DNA from: Amycolatopsis viridis
GTDB lineage: Bacteria; Actinomycetota; Actinomycetes; Mycobacteriales; Pseudonocardiaceae
Reading direction: 5' to 3'
NCBI RefSeq assembly: GCF_011758765.1
Contig: NZ_JAANOU010000001.1
Span: 5,456,001 to 5,520,000 of the forward strand
Length of the DNA: 64,000 nucleotides
The translations under genes and the position numbers were made by a program. Shown here in pieces: positions 9,363 through 16,998 of the stretch (positions within the stretch are counted from its first letter, which is position 1; every line of letters begins with the position of its first letter). The notes beneath the pieces are model-generated. The model was not told where the DNA came from, made no database searches, and saw nothing but the letters and a program-made list of their open reading frames with translations.

Positions 9363-10871
9363 CTAGCGTGCGGTGAAGGATATCGTGTGCCAGCCGGTGG
9401 CGCCGTCCGGAACGACATCCGCGAGCTGGTCGGTCTGGGTGTAGCCGTGGCGGTCGGTCGCCCGCACCCGCACGACGTGGCTGCCCCGCGCGGCGGCGGC
9501 ATCAACCCACCACATCCGCCACGCGTCCACCGTGACCTCGGTGGACAGCTCGGCCGGCACCCACGGCCCGTCGTCCACGCTCACCTCCACCCGGTCGATG
9601 CCGGTGTGCTGCGCCCACGCGATGCCCGCGATCCGGACCCGCCCGGCCGGCACCGCGTCGTGCGGGGCGTCGATCCGGGACTCGGTCTTGACCGGCGCCT
9701 GCTCGGCCCAGCCGCGCTGGAGCCAGTACGGGGCCCGCGCGTCCCAGGTGGTGACCTCCAGGTCGGTGACCCACTTCGTCGCGGACACGTAGCCGTACAG
9801 CCCCGGCACGACCAGCCGGGCCGGGAACCCGTGCTCGATGGGCAGCGGCTCGCCGTTCATGCCGATCGCGAGCATCGCGCCGACGCCGGGATCGGTCATC
9901 GCGGACACCGGGGTGCCCGCGGTCCAGCCGTCGGCGCTGGTGGAGAACACCTGCTCGGCGCCCGGCCGCACCCCGGCCTCGCCCAGCAGGTCGGCCAGGT
10001 CCACGCCGACGAACCGCGCGGTGGAGATGTACGGCCCGCCGACCGGGTTGGACACGCAGCACAGCGTGACGATCCGCTCGACCAGCGGGCGGTCCCGGAT
10101 GTCCGCCCAGGAGTACCTGACCTCGCGCTCCACCATGCCGTGGATCCGCAGTGACCAGTCCTCGGTGCGCACCTGCGGCACGACGAGCGCCGTGTCCACC
10201 CGGTAGAAGTCCGCGTTCGCGGTGAGGAAGGCCGGGGTGCCGAACTTCGCGAAGTCGGCGCCGGCGGGCACCGGCGGTGCGGTCCGCGCGGGCACCAGCG
10301 GCCCGACGGCGGCACGGGAACCGGCCGCGTCCCGGCTGGTGCCGGCGAGCTGGCCGGCGATCCCGGCGGCCCCGGCCCCGGCCGTCGCGAGCAGGAAGTT
10401 CCGCCGCGCGGCCGACTCCGGCCACCCGGCGAGCGCGGTCCGGTGCAGCCATGCGAACACCGCGAGCCCGGCGACCAGGCTGGCCACCGGCGCGAGCAAC
10501 GCGACCTGCCCGAGGTCCGGCCGGGTGACGACGGCGACCCCGCCGAGCACGCCGACCACGGCGACGAACACCAGGCCGGGGGCGGCCCGGCGGCGCGCGG
10601 CCAGCCCGGCGGCGACCGCCAGCGCGAGCGCCACCACCGCCATTCCGGCCAGCAGCACCGCCTTGTCCGCGGTGCCGAACGCCGCGACCGCGAAGTCCTT
10701 GAGCCAGGTCGGGGTCAGGTCGATCGCCGCGTCACCCACGGCGACGAACGGCGAGGCGCCGGCGCCGACGAACCCGGACACCAGGTGCCCGGCACCGAGT
10801 GCCGCGACCAGGGAGACCACCCCGGTCAGCGCGGCCACGGGTGCGGACAGCCGGGGCGAGTCGGTGCGCAC
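9363..10871 (-). CDS. Membrane-anchored molybdopterin-dependent oxidoreductase (sulfite-oxidase family)
   Basis: 502 residues from the GTG at 10871 (VRTDSPRLSAPVAAL); a longer frame would run into the glutaredoxin gene. Residues 1-180 hold four or five hydrophobic segments, ending in a twin-arginine-like RRNFLLATAGAGAAG. Residues about 225-400 form the molybdopterin domain, with the likely Mo cysteine in IVTLCCVSNPVGGPYI and HGFPARLVVPGLYGYVSATKWVTDLEV. A C-terminal Ig-like Mo-co dimerisation domain follows (VRIAGIAWAQHTGIDRVEVSVDDGPW). The catalytic part should face outside the membrane. Substrate unknown. 19 bases downstream of the glutaredoxin-like gene. Confidence 0.9.
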   Translation of the reverse strand: MRTDSPRLSAPVAALTGVVSLVAALGAGHLVSGFVGAGASPFVAVGDAAIDLTPTWLKDFAVAAFGTADKAVLLAGMAVVALALAVAAGLAARRRAAPGLVFVAVVGVLGGVAVVTRPDLGQVALLAPVASLVAGLAVFAWLHRTALAGWPESAARRNFLLATAGAGAAGIAGQLAGTSRDAAGSRAAVGPLVPARTAPPVPAGADFAKFGTPAFLTANADFYRVDTALVVPQVRTEDWSLRIHGMVEREVRYSWADIRDRPLVERIVTLCCVSNPVGGPYISTARFVGVDLADLLGEAGVRPGAEQVFSTSADGWTAGTPVSAMTDPGVGAMLAIGMNGEPLPIEHGFPARLVVPGLYGYVSATKWVTDLEVTTWDARAPYWLQRGWAEQAPVKTESRIDAPHDAVPAGRVRIAGIAWAQHTGIDRVEVSVDDGPWVPAELSTEVTVDAWRMWWVDAAAARGSHVVRVRATDRHGYTQTDQLADVVPDGATGWHTISFTAR

Positions 10872-10890
10872 CCCACCAGTCTGACCCCGC

Positions 10891-11127
10891 TCAGGCCAAT
10901 GCGGCGCGGAAACGGTCCTCCTCGACCTTCCAGTAGCCGTGCTCGGCACCGTCGACGAGGATCACCGGCACCCGGTCGCCGTACTCGGCCTGCCAGTCCG
11001 GGTCGCTGTCGACGTCCTGGGCGCGCCACGGCACGCCCAGCTCGGCGCAGATCCGCTCGACGTCCCGCTCCGCCTGGACGCAGGACGGGCACCCCTGCCG
11101 GGTCATCACGGTCACTTCGTGGGCCAT
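10891..11127 (-). CDS. Glutaredoxin / mycoredoxin-like protein
   Basis: 78 residues, ATG at 11127. Thioredoxin-fold glutaredoxin with redox motif CPSC in VTVMTRQGCPSCVQAERDVERIC, and VPVILVDGAEHGYWKVEEDRFRAAL at the C-terminus. In mycothiol-producing bacteria such small proteins often act as mycoredoxins or disulfide reductants; which one is not decided by sequence. It starts 7 bases after the stop of the acyl-CoA ligase, so it is in that operon. A homologue stands next to hemA in mycobacteria (from memory). Confidence 0.9.
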   Translation of the reverse strand: MAHEVTVMTRQGCPSCVQAERDVERICAELGVPWRAQDVDSDPDWQAEYGDRVPVILVDGAEHGYWKVEEDRFRAALA

Positions 11128-11134
11128 GGCGAAA

Positions 11135-12628
11135 TCATCCTCGCAGCTGGACCCGGCGCAGCTTGCCGGTCGGGGAATGCGGCAACCGCTCGGCGAACTC
11201 GACGGCGTGCGGCACCTTGTACCCGGCGAGGCTGGCCGCACAGTGCTCGACGACCTGCTGCTCGGACAGCGACGCCCCGGCGGACGGCACGACCACCGCC
11301 TTGACCGCCTCGCCGCTGCGCTCGTCGAGCACGCCGACCACGGCGACCTCGGCAACCTCCGGCAGCTGCGCGATGACCTCCTCGACCTCGTGCGGGAACA
11401 CGTTGAAGCCGTTGACGATGATCAGGTCGTTGGCGCGGTCGACCAGGTGCAGGTCGCCGTCGCTGTCCAGGAAGCCGACGTCGCCGGTGCGGAACCAGCC
11501 GTCGGCGTCCGGTCCGTGCGCCCCGTCCGGCCAGTAGCCGGAGAACAGGTTCGCGCCGCGGATCGCGACCAGGCCGGTGCCGTCGCCGTCCTCCTCGAAG
11601 ACGTCCTCCGGGTCCTCCGGATCGAGCGGCACCGGTTCGCCCGAGCCGTCCGGGCCGACCAGCCGCACCTCCACGCCGGGCAGCGGGCGCCCGGTCGAGC
11701 CGGGCTTCGGGTAGCCGGTGACCAGCGTCGACGTCACCACCGGCGCGGTCTCGGTGAGCCCGTAGCCCTCGAAGACGCCGAGCCCGGTCTTCTCCCGGAT
11801 CGCGGCCAGCACCTTCGGGTGCAGGGGTGCGGCGCCGGAGGTGAGCAGCCGCACGGTCGCCAGGCCGGCGGCCAGCTCGTCCGGTTCCAGCGCGGCCAGC
11901 TCGGCGTACATCGCGGGAACGCCGCCGATCACGGTGACCCGGTGGTCGGCGCACGCCCGCAGCGCCTGGCGGGCGTCGAACCGCTCGGCGAGCACCGCGG
12001 TCGCGCCGGACGCGGCGCTGAGCAGCAGGCCCGGACCGAGGCCGTAGACGTGGAACAAGGGGATCGCGATCAGCACCCGGTCGTCGTGCCCCACGGGCGC
12101 CGGGTCGAGCCGGCCCAGCTGGTCGAGGTTGGCCAGCAGCGCGCGGTGGGACAGCATCACGCCGCGCGGCGGACCGGTGGTGCCCGAGGTGTAGGACAGG
12201 ACGGCGATGTCCTCTCCCCCGCCCGTGGCGGGGAACTGCGCTCCGGGACCGAGTTCCGGCCGCAGCACGGGCGCCCCGGCGGTGCCGTCGTCGGGGTTGC
12301 GGCTGATCACCAGGGTCGCGCCGCTGTGCGCGAGCACGGGGTCCAGCTCCGGCCGCGGAGCGAGCGGCGAGACCGGCACCGCGATCGCACCGGAACGGGC
12401 GACACCGAACAGGCTGACCGCGAAGTCCGCCGACGTGGGCAGCCGCAGCACCACCCGGTCACCGGCTCGCACGCCGTGGTCCGCGAGCCGCTGCGCGAGC
12501 CCGCCCGCGGCGGCGTCCAGCTCGGCCCAGGTCAGGCTCACCCCGCCGGTGGTGTCGATCACCGCGACGGCGTCCGGCCACCGCTCCGCGGCGCCGGCGA
12601 GCAGGTCGGCGATGTTGACCGTGTGCAT
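11135..12628 (-). CDS. AMP-dependent long-chain fatty acyl-CoA ligase family protein
   Basis: 497 residues of the ANL superfamily: activates a carboxylic acid as acyl-AMP, then usually transfers it to CoA. Motifs in order: VLSYTSGTTGPPRGVMLSH (P-loop, near 160), LIAIPLFHVYGLGPGLLL (near 205), VFEGYGLTETAPVVTSTLVTGYPKPGSTG (near 300), GWFRTGDVGFLDSDGDLHLVDRANDLIIVNGFNVFPHEVEE (near 385-420), and the C-terminal lysine in SPTGKLRRVQLRG. ATG at 12628 (MHTVNIADLL) is chosen over an in-frame start 11 codons upstream. Substrate chain length cannot be judged. Confidence 0.92.
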   Translation of the reverse strand: MHTVNIADLLAGAAERWPDAVAVIDTTGGVSLTWAELDAAAGGLAQRLADHGVRAGDRVVLRLPTSADFAVSLFGVARSGAIAVPVSPLAPRPELDPVLAHSGATLVISRNPDDGTAGAPVLRPELGPGAQFPATGGGEDIAVLSYTSGTTGPPRGVMLSHRALLANLDQLGRLDPAPVGHDDRVLIAIPLFHVYGLGPGLLLSAASGATAVLAERFDARQALRACADHRVTVIGGVPAMYAELAALEPDELAAGLATVRLLTSGAAPLHPKVLAAIREKTGLGVFEGYGLTETAPVVTSTLVTGYPKPGSTGRPLPGVEVRLVGPDGSGEPVPLDPEDPEDVFEEDGDGTGLVAIRGANLFSGYWPDGAHGPDADGWFRTGDVGFLDSDGDLHLVDRANDLIIVNGFNVFPHEVEEVIAQLPEVAEVAVVGVLDERSGEAVKAVVVPSAGASLSEQQVVEHCAASLAGYKVPHAVEFAERLPHSPTGKLRRVQLRG

Positions 12629-12711
12629 GTGGCCAGTGTGGCACCAGGCGCCGCCCGTCATGGGGTGGTCCGGCGATCGTCGCTCTTCCGGGAGCCAGCA
12701 CTACCTACTTC

Positions 12712-12725
12712 CGGGTAACTACCCG
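12712..12725. promoter_or_regulatory. Palindrome upstream of BldN-like sigma gene
   Basis: CGGGTA-AC-TACCCG is a perfect inverted repeat 60 bases upstream of the sigma-factor GTG, inside the short gap between the divergent acyl-CoA ligase and sigma genes. It could be an operator or part of a promoter; no specific regulator can be assigned. Confidence 0.4.
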
Positions 12726-12785
12726 TATGCTGCTTCTCGCGCGTCGGAGTGGTGGTGATCACTCGGGTCGGACAGAGGAGTCGCC

Positions 12786-13433
12786 GTGACGAACTGGCTT
12801 GCCGCCCGCCCAGCGGGCCTGCACGTCGGCACGGTCGCCCGCGCGGCGGAGGTGCCGGACGAGCAGGCGGGGCCCTGGGCCCTGGTCCGCGCCGCCCAGC
12901 AGGGCGACACGGCCGCTTTCGGCGTGCTCTACGACCAGTACGTGGACGTCGTGTACCGCTACGTGTACTTCCGGCTCACCGACCGCGAGCTCGCCGAGGA
13001 CATCACCAGCGAGACGTTCCTGCGGGCGCTGCGCCGGATCTCGACGGTGAGCTACCAGGGGCGTGACGTCGGCGCGTGGTTCATCACCATCGCCCGCAAC
13101 ATCGTCCTCGACCACCTCAAGTCCAGCCGCTACAAACTCGAGGTCGTCACCGGCGAGATCGCCGACTCGGGCACCGCGCCGTTCGCCGCCGCGAGCGGGC
13201 CGGACGCCGGGCCGGAGCAGCAGGCGGTCACGAGCGCCACCCGCGACGCCCTGTTGTCCGCGATCGCCGGCCTGGGCGACGACCAGCGCGAATGCATCGT
13301 GCTGCGGTTCATCCAGGGCCTGTCGCTGGCGGAGACCGCGCGGATCATGAAGCGCAACGAAGGTGCCATCAAGGCGCTCCAGCACCGCGCGGTGCGCAAG
13401 CTCGCGCAGCTCCTGCCGGACGGGTGGCGCTGA
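12786..13433 (+). CDS. ECF RNA polymerase sigma factor, BldN-like
   Basis: 215 residues. Region 2 (about 30-100): ALVRAAQQGDTAAFGVLYDQYVDVVYRYVYFRLTDRELAEDITSETFLRALRRIS, then GRDVGAWFITIARNIVLDHLKSSRYKLEVVTGEI. Region 4 (about 155-210): DDQRECIVLRFIQGLSLAETARIMKRNEGAIKALQHRAVRKLAQLL. The wording is very close to streptomycete BldN as I remember it, but the long N-terminal pro-sequence of BldN is reduced to about 30 residues. GTG at 12786 after GAGGAG. A membrane DUF5667 protein follows, as rsbN follows bldN in Streptomyces, so that product may be its anti-sigma factor. Confidence 0.93.
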   Translation: MTNWLAARPAGLHVGTVARAAEVPDEQAGPWALVRAAQQGDTAAFGVLYDQYVDVVYRYVYFRLTDRELAEDITSETFLRALRRISTVSYQGRDVGAWFITIARNIVLDHLKSSRYKLEVVTGEIADSGTAPFAAASGPDAGPEQQAVTSATRDALLSAIAGLGDDQRECIVLRFIQGLSLAETARIMKRNEGAIKALQHRAVRKLAQLLPDGWR

Positions 13434-13473
13434 GCGGCGTAACGACCGCGCGGTTTCCCTCGTTGCAGCACAT

Positions 13474-14469
13474 GTGGACGAGCCCCGGTGGTCGGCGCGC
13501 GAGCTGGAGGTCATCTCCGGACTACGCGGACTCGGGCGTGCGGTCGAACCGGACGACGACACCCGGGCCCGCATCCGCGCGGACATCTCCCGGAAGCTCG
13601 CGGCCGAGCCGAGCCGCCGGCGGCGGGCGGTGGCGACGTTCCTCGCCGCCGCGGCCGCGCTGGTCGTTCTCGCGGGCGGGCTCGGCCTGGTGCTCTCCCG
13701 CGGAGCGCTGCCCGGCGACCCGCTCTACGGCGTGAAGCTGGCCGGCGAGAACGCCGAACTCCAGCTCACCTTCGGCGACGGCGCGCGGGGGGCGAAGCAC
13801 CTGCAGTTCGCCACGAACCGGCTGACGGAGCTCTCCGCGATGCGGTCCCCGGCCACCAGTGAGTTTCTGACAACGTTGTCGGCATTCACGTCGGAGGCAA
13901 CGGCCGGCAGTGCGCAGCTCACCGCGCTCGGCGTGGCCGGCGACAGCGGGCGGCTGGAGCAGCTGCGGACGTGGACGCGCGAGCAGAGCGGCAAGCTGGA
14001 CGGCCTCGCGGTCCCGGACGGAGCGCGGCCCGAGTTCACGCAGGCGGCCGAGCTGCTGAACCGCATCGACGAGCGCGCCGTGGCGCTGTCCGAGCGGCTG
14101 TCCTGCTACCGGATCACCACCGGTGCGGCCGACGAGCTCGGCGCCGTGCCCGCCACCGGCGAGTGCACCGTGCCGCCGCAGGCCACGCCCGGCATCCCGT
14201 CCGGCGCCCCGCTGCCGCCGGTCAGCGCGGTGGCACCGCCGCCGGTCGCGATCCCGGCCAACCCGGCCACGCCGGGCACGACGCAACCGGTGGTGCCCCC
14301 GGCGACCGGTCCCGTCCCGTCGGCCGGCGGGCACGCGCCGACCGTGTTGCCGCCGCCGATCAGCGCGCCCACCGCAACCCGGACACCGGCGCCGCCGACC
14401 ACCACGCCGCCGCCGCTGATCTCGCTGCCGCCCTTGCTGCCGGGCCTGCCCGGGCTGGGGATCGGCTGA
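13474..14469 (+). CDS. DUF5667 single-pass membrane protein, candidate anti-sigma factor
   Basis: 331 residues from the GTG at 13474 (VDEPRWSARELEVISGLRGLGRAVEPDDDTRARIRADIS). One membrane helix at about 53-72, then the DUF5667 block (GALPGDPLYGVKLAGENAELQLTFGDGARGAKHLQFATNRLTEL), with helices to about 215 and a long Pro/Ala-rich external tail ending in PPLLPGLPGLGIG. Such proteins often follow BldN-group sigma genes and RsbN is one example. The cytoplasmic N-terminus would bind the sigma factor (inference). The start is weakly supported: no clear ribosome site, 40 bases after the sigma stop. Confidence 0.8.
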   Translation: MDEPRWSARELEVISGLRGLGRAVEPDDDTRARIRADISRKLAAEPSRRRRAVATFLAAAAALVVLAGGLGLVLSRGALPGDPLYGVKLAGENAELQLTFGDGARGAKHLQFATNRLTELSAMRSPATSEFLTTLSAFTSEATAGSAQLTALGVAGDSGRLEQLRTWTREQSGKLDGLAVPDGARPEFTQAAELLNRIDERAVALSERLSCYRITTGAADELGAVPATGECTVPPQATPGIPSGAPLPPVSAVAPPPVAIPANPATPGTTQPVVPPATGPVPSAGGHAPTVLPPPISAPTATRTPAPPTTTPPPLISLPPLLPGLPGLGIG

Positions 14470-14472
14470 CGA

Positions 14473-14787
14473 TCAGTGCAGGACCTTGAGTCCGAGCACC
14501 CCGGCGACGATGAGCCCCAGGCACACCAGCCGGGTCGCGGTCACCGGGTCGCCGAGGGCGACCATGCCGTACACCGCGGTGCCGATCGCACCGATGCCCA
14601 CCCAGACCGCGTAGCCGGTCCCGATGGGGATCGACCGCATGGCGAAGGACAGCCCGGCCATGCTGGCGACCAGGGCGACGGCAAAAACCACGCTGGGCAG
14701 CGGGCGGCTGAACCCGCGGGCGGCGTTGAGGGCGGCCGCCCACACGGTTTCGAGCAGGCCGGACACGATGAGCACGAGCCACGCCAC
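14473..14787 (-). CDS. SMR-family exporter of Gdx/SugE type, probably guanidinium exporter
   Basis: 104 residues with four membrane helices, dual-topology SMR family. The conserved proton-coupling Glu13 is in VSGLLETVWAAALN; other marks are SFAMRSIPIGTGYAVWVGIGAIGTAVYGMVALGDP and LVCLGLIVAGVLGLKVL. The sequence follows the SugE (Gdx) branch rather than the multidrug EmrE branch. Gdx proteins export guanidinium ions in exchange for protons. The guanidine-III riboswitch at 14820-14859 just upstream supports this assignment strongly. GTG start at 14787 behind GGAGG at 14793-14797. Convergent with the DUF5667 gene. Confidence 0.93.
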   Translation of the reverse strand: MAWLVLIVSGLLETVWAAALNAARGFSRPLPSVVFAVALVASMAGLSFAMRSIPIGTGYAVWVGIGAIGTAVYGMVALGDPVTATRLVCLGLIVAGVLGLKVLH

Positions 14788-14819
14788 GGGTACCTCCGAA
14801 GACTGAAGCGACGTTGTCT

Positions 14820-14859
14820 GCGTCGTCTTGTCCTGCCGGGTACGACGTCCCTCGTCCGG
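14820..14859 (-). promoter_or_regulatory. Guanidine-III riboswitch (ykkC-III)
   Basis: On the minus strand the 40 bases read almost like the well-studied Thermobifida fusca guanidine-III aptamer. CCGGACGAGG opens it, UCGUACCCGG and CAGGACAAGACGACGC follow, so the conserved GUACCCGG and CAGGACAAGACG blocks are present. Where the sequence differs (CGUCGU against ACGACG in the second stem) the pairing is kept by paired changes. It ends 22 bases before the GGAGG of the SMR exporter. Guanidine binding is expected to switch on translation of that gene. Confidence 0.92.
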
Positions 14860-14967
14860 GGTGGCGCGCCACCACCGCCGAGAATACCCGCCGACGCCAT
14901 CGCCTGATCCGGATCTGTGACGTGCTCGCTACGCTGATCCCTAGGACAAGCGCAGGAGGCGGTGTGC

Positions 14968-15852
14968 GTGTGGCGGAGCAGGGGTGAGAGCCCGGAGCGC
15001 GAGCGGCTCGCCGAGATGGCCGGGGAGGCGTCGGCCGACGCCGCCGTGGCCATGGAGTCCCAGCCGGACGCACCGCCGGCACCCCCGGACCTGACCGCCG
15101 CCGCGTTCTTCGACGTCGACAACACGATGATGATGGGCGCGTCGATCTTCCACTTCGCCCGCGGCCTGGCGGCCCGCAAGTACTTCACCACGTCGGACCT
15201 GGCCGGGTTCGCCTGGCAGCAGATCAAGTTCCGGGTGGGCGGGCGCGAATCGCACAGCGGCGTCCAGTCGAGCCGGGAACAGGCACTGTCGTTCGTCGCG
15301 GGCAAGACGGTCGCCGAGATGAACCAGGTCGGCGAGGAGATCTACGACGAGCTGATGGCCGACAAGATCTGGTCGGGCACGCGCGCGCTGGCGGAGATGC
15401 ACCTCAACGCCGGTCAGCGGGTCTGGCTGGTCACGGCCACCCCGGTCGAGCTGGCGGCGATCATCTCCCGGCGGCTCGGGCTGACCGGCGCGCTGGGCAC
15501 GGTCGCCGAGCACGTGGACGGCGTGTACACCGGCCGCCTGGTCGGCGATCTGCTGCACGGCCGCGCGAAGGCGCACGCGGTGCGGGCGCTCGCCGCGCGG
15601 GAGGGCCTGAACCTGCGCCGCTGCACGGCGTACTCGGACTCGTCGAACGACATCCCGATGCTGTCGGTGTGCGGCACCGCGGTCGCGGTCAACCCGGACG
15701 CCGGGCTGCGCGAGGTGGCGCGTGCCCGCGGCTGGGAGATCCGCGACTTCCGGACCGGCCGCAAGGCGGCGAAGATCGGGGTGCCGTCCGTACTGGGGGC
15801 CGGTGCACTGGCGGGCGCCGTCGCCGCCGGAATGGCCTACCGCCGCCGCTGA
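14968..15852 (+). CDS. HAD-superfamily hydrolase, subfamily IB (SerB-like)
   Basis: 294 residues. HAD motif I in [20 protein letters not shown] (near residue 50), motif II in [21 protein letters not shown] (near 155), motif IV in [37 protein letters not shown] (near 220-255). A weak C-terminal membrane helix ([18 protein letters not shown]) suggests membrane attachment. Relatives include phosphoserine phosphatase-like and CicA proteins; the true substrate may be a phospholipid intermediate given the acyltransferase neighbour, which is inference. GTG 14968 lies 8 bases after AGGAGG at 14954-14959; the GTG at 14962 is too close to it. Confidence 0.88.
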   Translation: MWRSRGESPERERLAEMAGEASADAAVAMESQPDAPPAPPDLTAAAFFDVDNTMMMGASIFHFARGLAARKYFTTSDLAGFAWQQIKFRVGGRESHSGVQSSREQALSFVAGKTVAEMNQVGEEIYDELMADKIWSGTRALAEMHLNAGQRVWLVTATPVELAAIISRRLGLTGALGTVAEHVDGVYTGRLVGDLLHGRAKAHAVRALAAREGLNLRRCTAYSDSSNDIPMLSVCGTAVAVNPDAGLREVARARGWEIRDFRTGRKAAKIGVPSVLGAGALAGAVAAGMAYRRR

Positions 15853-15965
15853 TCCCGGTCCTGGGTCGACTGGCCCGCCGGAATTCCGGTGACCAGGTTC
15901 GCCAGCTTCAGCACGGTGCCCACGGCCCGGCCCACCGCGTACCCGATGCGCTTGATCAGCCCCAT
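15837..15965 (-). CDS. Small basic amphipathic protein, 42 residues, hypothetical
   Basis: The frame from ATG 15965 encodes [20 protein letters not shown], then [20 protein letters not shown] and a final Arg. A run of GGGGG lies just upstream of the ATG. It starts 18 bases after the acyltransferase stop on the same strand and overlaps the tail of the convergent HAD gene by 16 bases. The N-terminal half would form an amphipathic, positively charged helix, suggesting membrane-surface binding. It is absent from longer-ORF calls because of size. Real-gene status is probable, not proven. Confidence 0.5.
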   Translation of the reverse strand: MGLIKRIGYAVGRAVGTVLKLANLVTGIPAGQSTQDRDQRRR

Positions 15966-15983
15966 GCCCCCAGCATGGCACGG

Positions 15984-16970
15984 TCAGTCCCGGAACGGGC
16001 TGCGCCGGTGCGCCAGCCGCCGGTACAGCGTGGTCTGGATGACCTCCCGCACCTGGTCGGTCAGCGAGAACACCAGCATCGGGTCGTCGCGGTCCTCCTC
16101 GGCGTAGGAGTCGGTCCGGATCGGCTCCCCGAACTCGATGTGCCACTTCGTCGGCAGCGGGATCGCGCCGAGCGGCCCGAGCAGCGGGAAGAACGGCGTG
16201 ACCGGGAAGTACGGCAGCCCCAGCAGCCGCGCCAGCGGCTTCAGGTCGCCGATCTTCGGGTAGATCTCCTCCGCGCCGACGATGGCGCACGGGATGATCG
16301 GCACCCGCGTGCGCAGCGCCGCGGACACGAACCCGCCGCGCCCGAACCGCTGCAACCGGTACCGCGCCGAGAACGGTTTGCCGATGCCCTTGTAACCCTC
16401 CGGCCACACGCCCACCAGCTCACCCGAGCACAGCAGCCGCTCCGCGTCCGCCGCACACGCCAGCGTCTGCCCGGTCTTGCGGGCGAGCGTCCCGAGCAGC
16501 GGTGTCTGGAACACCAGGTCTGCACCGAGCATCCGCAGGTGCCGGCCGGGGGTCTCGTCGTGCACCGCGATGGCGGTCATCACCGCGTCCAGCGGCAGCG
16601 TGCCGGAGTGGTTGCACACGATGAGCGCGCCGCCGTCGTCCGGCAGGTTCTGCGTGCCGTGCGTGGTCACCCGGAAGTACTTCTCGTACAGCAGCCGCAG
16701 CGGCGGCAGCAGCAGGGTGTCGGTCAGCTCGGCGTCGAAGCCGAACTGGTCGACGGCGTAGTCGCCGGTCAGCCGGTGTTTGAGGAACCGCACGAGCCGG
16801 GAGACGGCGTCCGGTGCCGGTGCCGGCTCCGCCGCCGGTGCGGTCTGCCCCGGAAAGGCCACCACGGGCGCGTCGGCCGGGGTCTGCCCGGGCCGTGGCG
16901 GCTCGTCCGCCGGCTTCTCGCGCCCGGGTGCGTGCAGGGGGATGACCCGTGCTTCCGCGCTGGTCGTCAC
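15984..16970 (-). CDS. Lysophospholipid acyltransferase family protein (PlsC-like)
   Basis: 328 residues. A Pro-rich, disordered N-terminus (about 1-55) precedes the acyltransferase domain: GALIVCNHSGTLPLDAVMTAIAV (a longer-spaced variant of the NHxxxxD motif), LACAADAERLLCSGELVGVWPEGYKGIGKPFSARYRLQRFGRGGFVSAAL (the EG substrate motif) and VPIIPCAIVGAEEIYPKIGDL. It probably transfers an acyl chain to a glycerol-type lipid acceptor at the inner membrane. GTG at 16970. Next to epimerase and HAD genes as in the mycobacterial Rv0501-Rv0505 region (from memory). Confidence 0.88.
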   Translation of the reverse strand: MTTSAEARVIPLHAPGREKPADEPPRPGQTPADAPVVAFPGQTAPAAEPAPAPDAVSRLVRFLKHRLTGDYAVDQFGFDAELTDTLLLPPLRLLYEKYFRVTTHGTQNLPDDGGALIVCNHSGTLPLDAVMTAIAVHDETPGRHLRMLGADLVFQTPLLGTLARKTGQTLACAADAERLLCSGELVGVWPEGYKGIGKPFSARYRLQRFGRGGFVSAALRTRVPIIPCAIVGAEEIYPKIGDLKPLARLLGLPYFPVTPFFPLLGPLGAIPLPTKWHIEFGEPIRTDSYAEEDRDDPMLVFSLTDQVREVIQTTLYRRLAHRRSPFRD

Positions 16971-16998
16971 TTCTTCGGCCCCGCTTTCCTCTCTCTGG

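Noticed and set aside
14860-14960. 6C-type RNA expected near a SerB-like HAD gene, as in mycobacteria
   Set aside because: No C-rich hairpin pair is seen in this gap; the only C-rich array is at 30678-30857.
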